Shown here: one piece after another, positions 49,293-58,785 of the stretch | Layout of the letters: each line of letters begins with the position of its first letter | Position numbering within the stretch: position 1 is the stretch's first letter | Assembly (NCBI RefSeq): GCF_000619905.2 | Contig: NZ_CP012371.1 | Span: forward strand, 2,480,001 to 2,544,000 | From: Nitrosospira briensis C-128 | Lineage (GTDB): Bacteria > Pseudomonadota > Gammaproteobacteria > Burkholderiales > Nitrosomonadaceae | Reading direction: 5' to 3' | DNA length: 64,000 bases | Program-made: the position numbers and the translations under genes | Notes under the pieces: model-generated | What the model saw: the letters and a program-made list of their open reading frames with translations, nothing else | Told to the model about the DNA's origin: nothing | The model's database searches: none

Positions 49293-50012
49293 ATGATGAG
49301 TAAACAGACGGAAAGTGACAACGTAAACGTTGATCTGCTGGAACTGGAAAAATTCAGCCAGCTCGCGCACCGCTGGTGGGACCCTAGCAGTGAATTCAAG
49401 CCGTTGCATGAAATCAACCCCCTGCGGCTGAATTATATCGACCAGCTTGTCGACTTTTCAGGCAAAACTGTACTGGACGTCGGTTGTGGCGGCGGTATTT
49501 TGTCAGAAAGCATGGCAGACCGCGCCGCACAGGTCACGGGTATCGATCTTGGCGATAAAGCGCTCAAGGTTGCAAAGCTGCACCTGCTGGAAAGCCACAA
49601 GCAGGTGAATTACCGCAAGGTGGCCGTAGAAGAACTTGCCAAAGAACAGCCCCATCATTATGACGTGGTTACCTGCATGGAAATGCTGGAGCACGTGCCC
49701 AACCCGGCGAGCACCGTGAAAGCATGCGCCCAGCTTGCCAAGCCCGGCGGCTGGGTTTTCTTCTCAACCATCAACCGTAACCCCAAATCGTACCTTTTCG
49801 CCATAATCGGGGCCGAATATGTACTGGGCCTGTTGCCCAGGGGCACTCACGATTACGCAAAATTCATCAAGCCATCTGAACTGGGCCGCATGGGTCGTGA
49901 TGCAGGGCTAGCCGTCGAGGAGATCATTGGCCTGACTTACAACCCCATCACGAAAGTTTATGCGTTGGGACAGGATTCGGATGTCAACTACATCATGGCG
50001 TTCCGTGCTTGA
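49293..50012 (+). CDS. ubiG: Ubiquinone O-methyltransferase UbiG
   Basis: 239-residue AdoMet-dependent methyltransferase performing both O-methylations of ubiquinone synthesis. [29 protein letters not shown] is the family N-terminus; motif [17 protein letters not shown] lies near 60, [11 protein letters not shown] near 128, and the membrane-associating [23 protein letters not shown] near 165. Two ATGs are adjacent; AGAGGC lies upstream. 120 bp before the phosphatase gene. Confidence 0.95.
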   Translation: MMSKQTESDNVNVDLLELEKFSQLAHRWWDPSSEFKPLHEINPLRLNYIDQLVDFSGKTVLDVGCGGGILSESMADRAAQVTGIDLGDKALKVAKLHLLESHKQVNYRKVAVEELAKEQPHHYDVVTCMEMLEHVPNPASTVKACAQLAKPGGWVFFSTINRNPKSYLFAIIGAEYVLGLLPRGTHDYAKFIKPSELGRMGRDAGLAVEEIIGLTYNPITKVYALGQDSDVNYIMAFRA

Positions 50013-50132
50013 AGTTCCATAGCGATACCAGGCTGAGCCGTAGCCTCTGCCTGCTTTCCGCGCCGGCTCATCAATTCCTTTCTCGCGTCTGAATTACTTG
50101 ATTCAGCCATTGAGCCCAGTCATCACTCATTT

Positions 50133-50780
50133 ATGATCAAAGCCGTTCTATTCGATCTCGACGGTACGCTTGCCGATACCGCCCCCGATTTGGGGCATGC
50201 CCTCAATCGGCAGCGCATCATGCGTGGCCTTGCGGTCGTGCCGATAGAACACATCCGTACCGAAGCCTCAGCAGGGGTGCGCGGCCTGCTTGGTCTTGGG
50301 TTCGGTATCAAACCCGGCGATAAGGACTATGACGCGATGCGCGTGGAATTCCTTGATTTTTACGCCGAACGGTTGTGCGATGAAACATCTCTGTTTCAAG
50401 GCGTGACTGAATTACTCGATCAACTCGATGTTCGCGGACTACCGTGGGGCATCGTCACCAATAAACCGGCGCGTTTCTCCATCCCGCTGATGCAGGCGCT
50501 AGGCCTGAGCAATCGTTTCGCGTGCATCATCAGCGGCGGAGACACCGTGCATTCCAAACCCCATCCAGAGCCACTACTTGCGGCCAGCAATACGATGGCT
50601 GTCTCGCCGGCCGAATGCGTCTATCTGGGCGACGACTTGCGCGATGTGCAGGCCAGCCTCGCGGCAGGCATGGAACCGATCGTGGCGAGATACGGCTACT
50701 TGGGCAATGCGGCACCGCCCGAGTCTTGGGGAGCGAGATACCTCATCGATCAACCGCAAGAACTGCTCGGTTATCTGTAA
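50133..50780 (+). CDS. HAD phosphatase, MupP/Gph type
   Basis: 215-residue HAD hydrolase with motif I VLFDLDGTLADTAPD at residues 5-19, motif II VTNKPARF near 112, motif III Lys in HSKPHPEP and motif IV YLGDDLRDVQA near 168. It is often annotated as phosphoglycolate phosphatase (Gph). The ubiG neighbourhood and the WGIVTNKPARF, GDDLRD and RYGYLG...WGA blocks match MupP, the N-acetylmuramate 6-phosphate phosphatase of the MurNAc recycling route in pseudomonads. The two activities cannot be separated by eye. Confidence 0.85.
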   Translation: MIKAVLFDLDGTLADTAPDLGHALNRQRIMRGLAVVPIEHIRTEASAGVRGLLGLGFGIKPGDKDYDAMRVEFLDFYAERLCDETSLFQGVTELLDQLDVRGLPWGIVTNKPARFSIPLMQALGLSNRFACIISGGDTVHSKPHPEPLLAASNTMAVSPAECVYLGDDLRDVQASLAAGMEPIVARYGYLGNAAPPESWGARYLIDQPQELLGYL

Positions 50781-50915
50781 TACTCCTCAATATCTGGTAG
50801 CATACCAAAAGTGGCGGTTGAGTTCTTTTGAGAAGGTGCCTGAGCCAACAGTGCAGGGGGGGTGATTGAACTCTTCCGGTCCGCCGTTATCTAATAAATG
50901 TAAATACAGAATGCC

Positions 50916-51277
50916 GGGGGCGACCTGGCTTCGACGTGGATTACAAAGCAGTGCAGGGCATACCGAGGACCAGTTACCTCGTAAATACATCTGGAAACCA
51001 ATAGTCGCAAACGACGATAGTTACGCTCTAGCCGCTTAAATCCGGCTGGACTCCGCACCGGTGGGCCTCAACGCCGGGTCTGGCAACAGGCAGCGGAGCC
51101 ATTAACGAGGATCGCGTTCGGTAGGGTCACTTTACAGAACGCTAAAAAATAGGTGACTCGCCTGTCATTAGTCTGCCAGTTGACGCATGCCAGGTTAAAT
51201 TAAATAACATGGCTAAGTATGTAGAACTGTCTGTAGAGGATTTGCGGACGCGGGTTCGATTCCCGCCGCCTCCACCA
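50916..51277 (+). ncRNA. ssrA: tmRNA (ssrA)
   Basis: 362-nt transfer-messenger RNA. GGGGGCGACCTGGCTTCGACG opens it, and the first seven bases pair with CGCCTCC just before ACCA at the 3' end. The resume codon GCA at 51007 starts the tag ANDDSYALAA, stop TAA at 51037. The T arm reads GCGGGTTCGATTCCCGC. It rescues stalled ribosomes with SmpB. The 3' end is the attachment site of an integrated island. Confidence 0.97.
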
Positions 51278-51414
51278 ATGAAGTGTCCTAAGTAGTCCAA
51301 AGAAATCCAGAAAACCCGCATGAATAAAGGCTTGCGGGTTTTTTGTTGTCCAAACACATCCAAACTCGACTATTGCAATCCGACGGTAACTGACGGTAAG
51401 CTTGACGGTAACAG
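51275..51414. repeat. Left copy of 140-bp att-flanking direct repeat
   Basis: Starts at the last bases of ssrA and matches 58786-58925 at a constant 7511-bp offset with about 90% identity by eye. It contains the ssrA terminator and the GACGGTAA sites in front of the integrase. Confidence 0.9.
51310..51345 (+). terminator. ssrA terminator inside the att repeat
   Basis: AAAACCCGC / GCGGGTTTT stem followed by a T-tract, 33 bp past the tmRNA CCA end. An identical copy lies at 58822-58856 within the second att repeat. Confidence 0.88.
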
Positions 51415-51440
51415 ACTTACCGTCAAATGGAGTTACCGTC
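51382..51440 (+). promoter_or_regulatory. GACGGTAA site cluster in front of the integrase
   Basis: Three direct GACGGTAA copies (51382, 51392, 51404) and two inverted TTACCGTC copies (51417, 51433) end exactly at the integrase ATG. They are probable arm-type sites or operators for integrase or the AlpA-like protein. Related GGTAAC words form the cluster at 55487-55870. Confidence 0.65.
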
Positions 51441-52651
51441 ATGGCACTTACTGACACCGCAATCCGTAATGCCAAACCGGCTCAAAAACCTATCAAGCTA
51501 ACGGACGAGCGCGGGCTTTACCTGCTGCTCAAGCCGAATGGTTCACGCTGGTGGCGGTTTGATTACCGCTACGGCGGCAAACGCAAAACGCTTTCCATGG
51601 GCGTTTATCCCGATGTGAGCTTAAAGGATGCTCGTAACCGGCGTGATGAAGCGCGCAAACTGCTGGCTTTTGACGCCGATCCGGGCGAAAACGTAAAGCG
51701 ATCAAAGCCGCCAAATCCGAACAGGGGGCGAACAGTTTCGAAGTTATTACGCGGGAGTGGTATACAAAATATTCCGCCACCTGGAATGCCAGTCATGGCG
51801 AGCGTATCATCCGCCGGTTTGAGCGCGACCTATTTCCCTGGATCGGCAGTAAACCCATTGCAGAGATTGCCGCGCCTGAACTGCTGGCAACGGTACGGCG
51901 CATCGAAAGCAGGGGAGCAGTAGAAACCGCGCATAGGGCATTGGGTAATTGTGGGCAAGTATTTCGCTACGCAATCGCAACCGGACGCGCCACGAGAGAT
52001 ATTTCTGCCGATCTGAGGGGCGCACTTCCCCCGGTGAAAGGTGAACACTTTGCAACCATTACCGAACCCAAGCAGGTAGCGTCATTATTGCGGGCAATGG
52101 ATGACTATACAGGCTCGCATGTTGTGCGGTGCGCATTGCGCCTTGCCCCGCTGGTGTTCGTTCGTCCTGGAGAGCTTCGCACGGCTGAATGGAAGGATAT
52201 TGACATTGATGGGGCGGAATGGCGTTATACCGTCACCAAGACCAATACGCCGCACATTGTTCCGCTTGCACGGCAAGCCGTGGAAATACTCACTGAACTG
52301 CAAGCCCTCACTGGGAGCGGACGCTTCGTGTTTCCCGGCGCACGCACCAATGGCCGACCTATGAGCGATAATGCAATCCTTGCCGCTATGCGGCGCATGA
52401 GCATCGACAAGGAAGAGATGAGCGGTCACGGCTTCCGCGCCATGGCGCGCACTATCCTTGATGAAGTGCTGGGTTTTCGGTCCGATTTTATCGAACACCA
52501 ATTAGCCCATGCGGTGAAAGACCGCAATGGGCGCGCCTATAATCGCACGGCGCACTTGCCCGAACGCCGCAAGATGATGCAACAGTGGGCTGATTACCTG
52601 GACAAACTGAAAGCCGGTGCGGAAATCATCCCCCTTCATGGCGTGGCGTAA
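51441..52651 (+). pseudogene. int: P4-type tyrosine integrase, frameshifted
   Basis: The N-terminal DUF4102 arm-binding domain (MALTDTAIRNAKPAQKPIKL; GLYLLLKPNGSRWWRFDYR) breaks near 51694 in GTAAAGCG. One additional A would restore VKAIKAAKSEQGANSFEV, leading into the catalytic domain that stays open to 52651. The active-site residues are intact: Arg in RPGELRTAEW, His/Arg in HGFRAMARTI, His in LAHAV and Tyr in RAYNRTAHL. Intact length would be about 403 aa. It lies directly at the ssrA att site, as expected for this family. Confidence 0.85.
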
Positions 52652-52672
52652 AGATGTGTCCTAGAGAAAACC

Positions 52673-53290
52673 ATGAACGAAGATAACGCTGACGATTTTT
52701 GTCCAGCCGAACAAGATCCGTGGGCACTTCGCAAACCGGATTGGAATATCTGGAAATCAGTTAAACAGGCAAGGCTCTGGCACGCAGTTGCACTGGCGTG
52801 TGATCTTGATCCGGCTAACTTCCAGCTTTTCGATAATCCGCAACTCGCAAGGCTGTTTAAGGAACCACCTCGTCAATTCGATGATTTGCTTGTCATGGCT
52901 AAGGGCAGCATTGGAGCTAACGGCATTCTAAAATTGATTTCCCGAAGCGATGAAGGGTTGGAAGAAAGCGAAGTCAAGCTTTCAAACTTCGCTACCTGGC
53001 TTAAAAGCATGCAGCACAAACTCCCCGCACAATTCCCCTGGCTGTCCGAACCCATCACCCTGAGCAACATGGATTGGCCATGGGGGAGACACGAAACGGA
53101 TTTACTGCGAAAGCTCGCTGCTGCCGCACAGCGTTTCTGGAGTAACTACGACCCCGCCGACCCGACCACCGCGCCTACTAATCAGCAAGTCATCGACTGG
53201 CTAAAGGGGCAAGGTGTGTCTGAACGTACTGCTGAAATCATGGCGACTATCCTTCGCGCAGACGGCTTGCCAACCGGCCCGCGCAAGTAA
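52673..53290 (+). CDS. Conserved island hypothetical protein
   Basis: 205-residue cytoplasmic protein, 21 bp after the integrase. The N-terminus has WNIWKSVKQARLWHAVALACDLDP and the C-terminus TNQQVIDWLKGQGVSERTAEIMATILRADG, a helical arrangement with a possible HTH near residues 175-200. Proteins of this layout recur next to P4-like integrases in proteobacteria; no function is established. Good coding composition and tight spacing support it. Confidence 0.8.
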   Translation: MNEDNADDFCPAEQDPWALRKPDWNIWKSVKQARLWHAVALACDLDPANFQLFDNPQLARLFKEPPRQFDDLLVMAKGSIGANGILKLISRSDEGLEESEVKLSNFATWLKSMQHKLPAQFPWLSEPITLSNMDWPWGRHETDLLRKLAAAAQRFWSNYDPADPTTAPTNQQVIDWLKGQGVSERTAEIMATILRADGLPTGPRK

Positions 53291-53435
53291 TACACCGCGC
53301 CCTCTCTGCGTCAATACTGGCGCGACATTCCACGTAATCCGCATCCAGTTCCCGCGCCCCTCCGCGCGTATTAGCGCACCCTCTCATGCTATTTAATTGC
53401 CAACCTTGTTCAACAACTTCTCAAGAGGTACAAAC

Positions 53436-53687
53436 ATGGTTCAAGCAATCCTACGGCTTCCTGCTGTTAAAGCTGAGTCTGGCGCTTCGCGCTCAACGAT
53501 CTATTTACGCATCCAGCAAGGGCTTTGGCCCAAGCCTGTCAGATTAGGTCCACGCTCTGTAGGCTGGCCCGCTAGCGAAGTTGCCGCTATCAATATTGCC
53601 CGCATTGCGGGGATGACTGATGATGAAATCCGCAACCTGGTAGTCAAGCTGGAAGCGGCTCGCAAAACCGCTGCCAATGCGCTCTAA
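53436..53687 (+). CDS. AlpA-family phage regulator
   Basis: 83-residue excisionase/AlpA-type DNA-binding protein: ILRLPAVKAESGASRSTIYLRIQQGLWPKPVRLGPRSVGWPASEVAAI is the winged-HTH signature. AlpA proteins switch on integrase or excision in P4-like elements. The ATG at 53436 follows AAGAGGTACAAAC; the 13-codon-longer frame is unlikely. It ends just before the DUF927 gene. Confidence 0.9.
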   Translation: MVQAILRLPAVKAESGASRSTIYLRIQQGLWPKPVRLGPRSVGWPASEVAAINIARIAGMTDDEIRNLVVKLEAARKTAANAL

Positions 53688-53697
53688 GGGGATGACA

Positions 53698-55464
53698 ATG
53701 CAAAATACCGTTACAGCGCAAGTTACTCCGCTCGCATCCCGGCAAAACTCAGCGAATGCACCCGTAACTTTATGCCGCTATGGTGGCGGGCGCTTCGAAC
53801 TCTCGGAAACGGGTGTTTACTTCCTTGGCAAGGACAAAGACGGCAATGAGCAAACGCCCCAATGGGTTTGTGCACCTTTACACGTTATTGCCAAGACGCG
53901 GGACGAGAAGAGCGGGGAATGGGGGCGACTGCTGGAATGGCAGGATGACGATGGTCACACCCATCAATGGGCAATGCCGCTTGAACTGCTGGAAAGTGAT
54001 GGGTTAGACGTAAGGCGTGAGCTTGCACGGCTTGGCCGGCAAATTTCCCCAAGTCCATCGGCACGCGGCCTGTTGGCTACATACATCAAGGTACAGCCGA
54101 TAGATGCTAGAGCGCGTTGTGTAGATCGTTTGGGCTGGCATGGCAATACTTTTGTTACTCCTAACGGCTCGATTGGGGAAGCTGAAGAGCTTGTCGTGTT
54201 TCAAAATTCGCATGCCACTGAACCCGCTTATTCTGAGTCAGGCACGGCAGACGAATGGCGCAACTCTGTCGCAGCTTTGGCGATAGGGAACACGCGGCTG
54301 GTATTTGCTCTTTTTGTGGCTTTTGCGGGCGCATTGGCTGAAATTGCAGGAGAAGATTCTGGCGGCTTTCATTTTCGCGGCGCTTCATCCTCTGGCAAAT
54401 CCACTGCATTGAAGCTTGCCGCTTCCGTATGGGGTAACCCCTCAACTTATGTGCGTCTATGGTGCGGTACGGTCAATGGGTTAGAGGGATTAGCGACCTT
54501 GCACAATGATGGGCTGCTGATTCTGGATGAAATCGGTCAGATAGACCCGGATGATGCCGGAGAGGCCGCGTACATGCTGGCGAATGGTCAAGGCAAGGTG
54601 AGGGCATCACGCAATGGAACTACCCGTTCAGCGCAACACTGGCAGCTGCTATTCCTCAGTGCGGGCGAAACATCCCTTTCCGCTGTCATGGCCCAAGCAG
54701 GCAAGCGATCGACCGCTGGGCAAGAAATCCGTCTGGCTGACATAGAAGCCGATGCTGGCGCGGGCATGGGTATATTCGAGGCATTGCATGGGCATCCCAA
54801 TGCGGCTGCCCTGGCGTTAGCAATCAAGGAAGCCTCTGCCACGCATCATGGCACGACGGGTAAGGAATGGCTGCGCTACCTGGTGGCGAACCGGGCTGGC
54901 CTCAAAAACCTTATTCCGGCGCAAATAAAGCGGTTTGTAACCGAGATAGTGCCGGCGAATGCGGCAGGGCAGGTAGAGCGAGTAGCGCGGCGCTTTGCAT
55001 TGGTTGCTATCGCTGGTGAGCTTGCGACTCACTGTAAGTTGACAGGCTGGCCCGAAGGAGAAGCTATTCATGCTGCCCGCAAATGCTTTGCCGCATGGTT
55101 GGAAGCCTTTGGCGGCAGCGGCAACCGCGAAGAGCGCATCATACTTGCCCGGGTTCGGGGTTTCTTCGAGACGCATGGCGCAAGTCGCTTTGAAGATATC
55201 AACGCCACAATCGACCAGCGTATCCTCAAACGGGCAGGCTTCTACCGGAATGGGGCAAATGAGGGGCGAGAGTTTCTGGTATTGCCGGAAACATTCCGCC
55301 AGGAGATCTGCCAAGGGTTTGATGAAAAGACTGTTAAGAAAGTCTTGATTGCCGCTGGATTGTTGCTACCTGGCAAAGATAAAAAGCCCTCACAAATTCT
55401 GAGGCTCCCTGGATTAGGTTCGTCAAGGGTCTATGTTATCCGGTACCGGGATGAGGGAGAGTAA
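53698..55464 (+). CDS. DUF927 domain ATPase/helicase-like protein
   Basis: 588-residue DUF927 protein, typical of P4-like satellites and islands where it takes a replication (helicase) role. Walker A is FRGASSSGKSTALKLAAS near residue 225, Walker B LLILDEIGQIDPDDA near 277, and a sensor-like LLFLSAGETSLSAVM near 318. The N-terminal domain includes RYGGGRFELSETGVYFLGKD. The ATG at 53698 is preferred because AAGGGG lies 8 bp upstream; the ATG at 53692 is too close. An iteron-like cluster follows directly. Confidence 0.88.
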   Translation: MQNTVTAQVTPLASRQNSANAPVTLCRYGGGRFELSETGVYFLGKDKDGNEQTPQWVCAPLHVIAKTRDEKSGEWGRLLEWQDDDGHTHQWAMPLELLESDGLDVRRELARLGRQISPSPSARGLLATYIKVQPIDARARCVDRLGWHGNTFVTPNGSIGEAEELVVFQNSHATEPAYSESGTADEWRNSVAALAIGNTRLVFALFVAFAGALAEIAGEDSGGFHFRGASSSGKSTALKLAASVWGNPSTYVRLWCGTVNGLEGLATLHNDGLLILDEIGQIDPDDAGEAAYMLANGQGKVRASRNGTTRSAQHWQLLFLSAGETSLSAVMAQAGKRSTAGQEIRLADIEADAGAGMGIFEALHGHPNAAALALAIKEASATHHGTTGKEWLRYLVANRAGLKNLIPAQIKRFVTEIVPANAAGQVERVARRFALVAIAGELATHCKLTGWPEGEAIHAARKCFAAWLEAFGGSGNREERIILARVRGFFETHGASRFEDINATIDQRILKRAGFYRNGANEGREFLVLPETFRQEICQGFDEKTVKKVLIAAGLLLPGKDKKPSQILRLPGLGSSRVYVIRYRDEGE

Positions 55465-55486
55465 GCGCGATTACTGATGTAACAAC

Positions 55487-55870
55487 GGTAACGCGGTAAC
55501 AGCCAATACAGGCTTAGTTCTCAACGTTACCTCAGTGTTACCACGTCCTGCCCGCCGGTAACACGTCATAGCGTTACGGAAATCCCGTTACAGGAAATCC
55601 TGTTACAGGAAATTTTTACCGCATCGCATTCCTGTTACCGTTACAGAGAATCTTGATGCATTGCGGCCCTGTTACCGTTACAGGGATGCATCAGCCGCCC
55701 TTACTGTAACCGTAACAGTAACAGGGGGACGTTTAACGTATCTTGCTTCTGCGACCGTTACCGCCGTTACCGGATATATTCGAACCGGTACCATTTTGCG
55801 GTAACACGGGATACCCTATGAATTGGGCGTTGCATGTGTCTAATGCGAATTGTTACCGCTGTTACCAACT
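55487..55870. repeat. GTTACC/GTTACAG iteron-like cluster (possible element origin)
   Basis: More than fifteen GTTAC-type words in both orientations (for example GTTACCGTTACAG at 55633 and 55671, two copies of CCGTTACAGGAAATC-like units near 55586-55610, GGTAACGCGGTAAC at 55487). They lie right after the DUF927 gene. Dense short repeats beside a replication ATPase are typical of plasmid or satellite origins. The 98-codon frame crossing it (55743-56039) is not convincing. Confidence 0.6.
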
Positions 55871-56336
55871 AAAGGATAGAGGCCGCCAGTCGTTCCATAT
55901 CGGTCGCTTCCACAACGACATAACAAATGTAAAATCCTACGAAGGCTTGTATTTGTCCACAACTGCCGATATTGGATTCGGCAATTTATCTATTGGTAGC
56001 TGTGCCAGGGCTGAGATAGCGCCTGCGGCATACGATTGAAACTTGATCGAGACGGGCGGCTAGATTGACCCCATAAGTTGGCTCCTATAGTTGAGTAAAA
56101 AAACTGGGGCATAATACGTTGGTTTCCGGTCCCTTTTCTTAATGTAATAATCAGATCGCCAGCTTAGAAGAATATTAATAATCATAAAGATAAAATCACA
56201 TGACCGCCGTCTCTATATTAGTAAACGTCCGAACCAGGGGTCTCTTGATTAACTGTTATGCCACGAGAGGCTCATTCATGGCGAGCTCAAATCGTTCTGG
56301 TATGCGGGGATCATTGATCTGGCCCGGATACCGACA
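55871..56336. other. Intergenic stretch without a supported gene
   Basis: About 470 bp between the repeat cluster and the DUF2971 gene. It is AT-rich from 56090 and has no recognised gene or RNA; it probably holds the DUF2971 promoter. Confidence 0.4.
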
Positions 56337-57231
56337 ATGCTAATGGATCGGGTATATGAGCCGGATGTAGGTGATGTCATCTACCATTACTGCTCTGCGG
56401 CTACTTTTCACGCAATCGTAACGTCTGGGACTATTCGGTTCTCCGATATCAATATGCTTAATGACGCCAGCGAAGCCCGCTGGGCTTACAAGGTATTTGA
56501 AGAAGCCGCAACTCGATTATTGAACCGAAGAGACATACCGTCTTCTGTGCCGAATATTGATTCGGCGTTCATTGATGTGATCGACAGAATCGTGTCTCCA
56601 ATTCAGCTGATCGCCCACCCGTTCATTGCCTGCTTCTCGCAGGAGCCCGACATGCTGTGTCAGTGGCGTGCATATGCGGATGACGGTCGTGGTTTCGCCC
56701 CTCGGTTTTAAGGCGCGGACCCTTCGGACGCAACTGCCGGCAACATTCCTTCGAGCCCTCTATGACCGTGAGCAGCAAGTAAAGGAAATGATGCAGGCAA
56801 TCGTCGCTATCTTCATGCGGCAACGCGACGGAGATGAAACTGTGAAGGCTAAGTTCTCCGAAGACTGTGTATTGCTAGCGACATTCATGGAGGCATTCAA
56901 GCATCCCTCCTTTCAGGCGGAAGGCGAGATTCGCGCGGTACACGTAATAAACGTTCAGGCGCAAGGCACGCTGTGTAAGTTTGCTGACCCGGGCGGAACG
57001 ATCAATGGCAATGTTGAGGTCCAAGGAAATCCCATTGAGTTCCAGATCAGAGATAACCACCTAATCGCTTACACAGATATCAAATTTTTGCCTCCAGGAA
57101 CAGACTCGCCATTGGCAGAGCTCATCCTTGGACCCAAAAACCATAGTGCTCCGGGAAACCTGTCTCTATTCCTCGGAGGCCTTGGCTTCTCTGACGTTAA
57201 TCTGCGTCGGTCAAATGCGCCCTATCGCTAA
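56337..57231 (+). pseudogene. DUF2971 domain protein gene, frameshifted
   Basis: DUF2971 proteins begin IYHYCS and continue with a DINMLNDASE-type block; both are here (VIYHYCSAATFHAIVTSG, RFSDINMLNDASEARWAY), followed by CFSQEPDMLCQWRAYADDGRGFA. The frame then stops at 56711, while GFKARTLRTQLPATFLRALYD continues in another frame to 57231. A one-base indel near 56698-56706 explains it. Role unknown; DUF2971 genes are frequent island cargo and some occur in defence loci. Confidence 0.75.
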
Positions 57232-57320
57232 GAATGACCTACTACTGCTTGCGCCGACCGGCCGCGCCTCCGGCGCTTCCGGCGGCTGAAGTAGAGCGTT
57301 GGTCGTACAAGTAACAGATA

Positions 57321-57535
57321 ATGAGAACGATGCAACGAGATGTCGTCCCTACCGAAGTTAAACGCGCTGTCTTGGTGGGGGGTGACGATCGCTGCGCAAT
57401 TTCTACATGTCGAGCTGCTACCATGGAAATAGCCCATATCCTCCCTTGGGCTGAGTCCCAAGACAACTCGTTCGAGAACCTGATTGCTCTTTGCCCCAAC
57501 TGCAATACACGGTTTGATCAGAAGAAGATCGATCG
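57321..57535 (+). pseudogene. HNH endonuclease fragment interrupted by an IS3-family element
   Basis: HNH core with CAISTC, MEIAHILPWAES (His), NSFENLIALC (Asn) and CPNCNTRFDQKKID. The frame enters the IS terminal repeat at 57536 and ends on IS-encoded residues. The 3' part of the gene is not found beyond the IS, so material was lost with or after the insertion. Confidence 0.8.
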
Positions 57536-57551
57536 TGACCCGCCCCCAAAA

Positions 57552-58394
57552 TCAGCACCGGTCTAAAATGGAAAATTCCGGCTCCATCAGCCTGCCTGAC
57601 AGGGGGTTTTCCCTTGCCTGGCGGGCGAATTCGGCTGGCGTTGCCCACTGCAATGCAGAGTGGGGACGAACCTCATTATAGTACTGCCGCCACTCGTCGA
57701 TCTTGCGCTTGGCGTCCTCTAAAGACAAGAACCAGTGCGCATTGAGGCACTCCTGCCGCAACCGTCCATTGAACCTTTCCACCTTGGCGTTGTCCGTTGG
57801 TTTACCCGGGCGGCTAAAGTCGAGTTCAATGCCGCGCTCATAGGCCCATTTGTCCATGACCTTGGAAATAAATTCGCTGCCATTGTCGACTTTGATAATG
57901 CTGGGCAGCCCTCGCTTCGTTGCAATACGGTTGAGCGTCTTCACGACATCCTCTCCTTTCAGGCTTTGGCCTACCTCGATGGCTAGGCTCTCCCGCGTAT
58001 AGTTGTCCACCACGGTCAACGCGCGCAGGCGCCTGCCATCGAACAGTGCATCGGCGACGAAATCCATACTCCAGATCTGATTCATTGCCGTAACAAAGTG
58101 TTTGGGCTGGCGCAGGCGTGCCGACTTGTTGCGCTTGGGACGCTTGAACCGTAACGATAGCCCTTCTTGCCGATAGAGCCGGTAAACACGTTTGTGATTG
58201 TCTTTGAAGCCTTCCCGCTGCAACATGACATGCACGCGCCGGTAACCATAGTGCACGCGTGTGGCGGCAATTTCCCTGATGCGCATGAGCAGCATCGATG
58301 AATCACGGGCGCGCGACTTGTAGACGTACACCGTGCGCGATAGTTTGAGCAATGCGCACGTCCGCCTCAAGCTGGCGCGGTATCGGTTGCGCAA
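57552..58394 (-). CDS. IS3-family transposase OrfB (DDE integrase domain)
   Basis: 280 residues from the first ATG, but natural synthesis is by -1 frameshifting from orfA, adding KALKPSHKRVLIDELRNRY upstream. The HTH_21 region includes HYGYRRVHVMLQREG; the DDE triad is Asp in WSMDFVADALFDGR, Asp in IIKVDNGSEF and Glu in NAKVERFNGRLRQECL, spaced as in rve domains. Intact. The C-terminus ends within the left inverted repeat. Confidence 0.93.
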   Translation of the reverse strand: MRNRYRASLRRTCALLKLSRTVYVYKSRARDSSMLLMRIREIAATRVHYGYRRVHVMLQREGFKDNHKRVYRLYRQEGLSLRFKRPKRNKSARLRQPKHFVTAMNQIWSMDFVADALFDGRRLRALTVVDNYTRESLAIEVGQSLKGEDVVKTLNRIATKRGLPSIIKVDNGSEFISKVMDKWAYERGIELDFSRPGKPTDNAKVERFNGRLRQECLNAHWFLSLEDAKRKIDEWRQYYNEVRPHSALQWATPAEFARQARENPLSGRLMEPEFSILDRC

Positions 58395-58426
58395 TTCATC
58401 GATCAGGACGCGTTTATGGGAAGGCT

Positions 58427-58693
58427 TCAGAGCTTTTTTGACAGCACATCCTGCAGCATGGTCTTGTCCAGGCTCAAGTCGGCCACTAACCGCTTGAGCT
58501 TGACGTTCTCTTCCTCCAACTGCTTCAGCCGTCTCAGCTCGGATGGGCCCAGCCCACCATACTTCTTCTTCCAGTTATAAAACGTCGCATCACTGATGCC
58601 CATCTTCCTGCAGACTTCTTCAACCGGCGTGCCAAGCTCTGCCTGCTTCAGGGCAAACGCAATCTGCTGCTCCGTATACTTGCTTCTCTTCAC
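58427..58693 (-). CDS. IS3-family transposase OrfA
   Basis: 88-residue HTH protein: MKRSKYTEQQIAFALKQAEL, VEEVCRKMGISDATFYNWKKKYGG, then a leucine-zipper-like LEEENVKLKRLVADLSLDK. It binds the IS ends. Its last codons run over CAAAAAAG (58433-58439 on the minus strand), the -1 frameshift site producing the OrfAB transposase. Confidence 0.93.
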   Translation of the reverse strand: MKRSKYTEQQIAFALKQAELGTPVEEVCRKMGISDATFYNWKKKYGGLGPSELRRLKQLEEENVKLKRLVADLSLDKTMLQDVLSKKL

Positions 58694-58785
58694 GTCATGA
58701 CTCCTTTCATCAAGGTTAAAATCATGCCGGAAATTCTACTTTTAATCGGTACGATTTATTGGGGTAGGGTCAGATTCGAGATGCC

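Larger units (their letters stand above)
57536..58772 (-). mobile_element. IS3-family element (IS407/IS51-like), 1237 bp
   Basis: Both ends begin TGACCC and form imperfect inverted repeats of about 45 bp (57536 rightward; 58772 leftward, ending in TTCCGG). It encodes orfA and orfB on the minus strand with a slippery A6G between them. Flanks GATCG and GATTC do not give a clean target duplication. Confidence 0.88.

Noticed and set aside
51142-51475. Minus-strand ORFs over the tmRNA 3' end and att site
   Set aside because: They lie antisense to ssrA and its terminator; products resembling them are familiar misannotations of tmRNA or tRNA-flanking sequence.
55487-55700. Possible CRISPR array in the GTTACAG cluster
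   Set aside because: Repeats are short, in both orientations and irregularly spaced, with no uniform spacers and no cas genes.
55743-56039. 98-codon ORF in the GTTACC cluster
   Set aside because: Its first third is made of the repeat motif and the rest lacks any recognisable pattern; no ribosome binding site.
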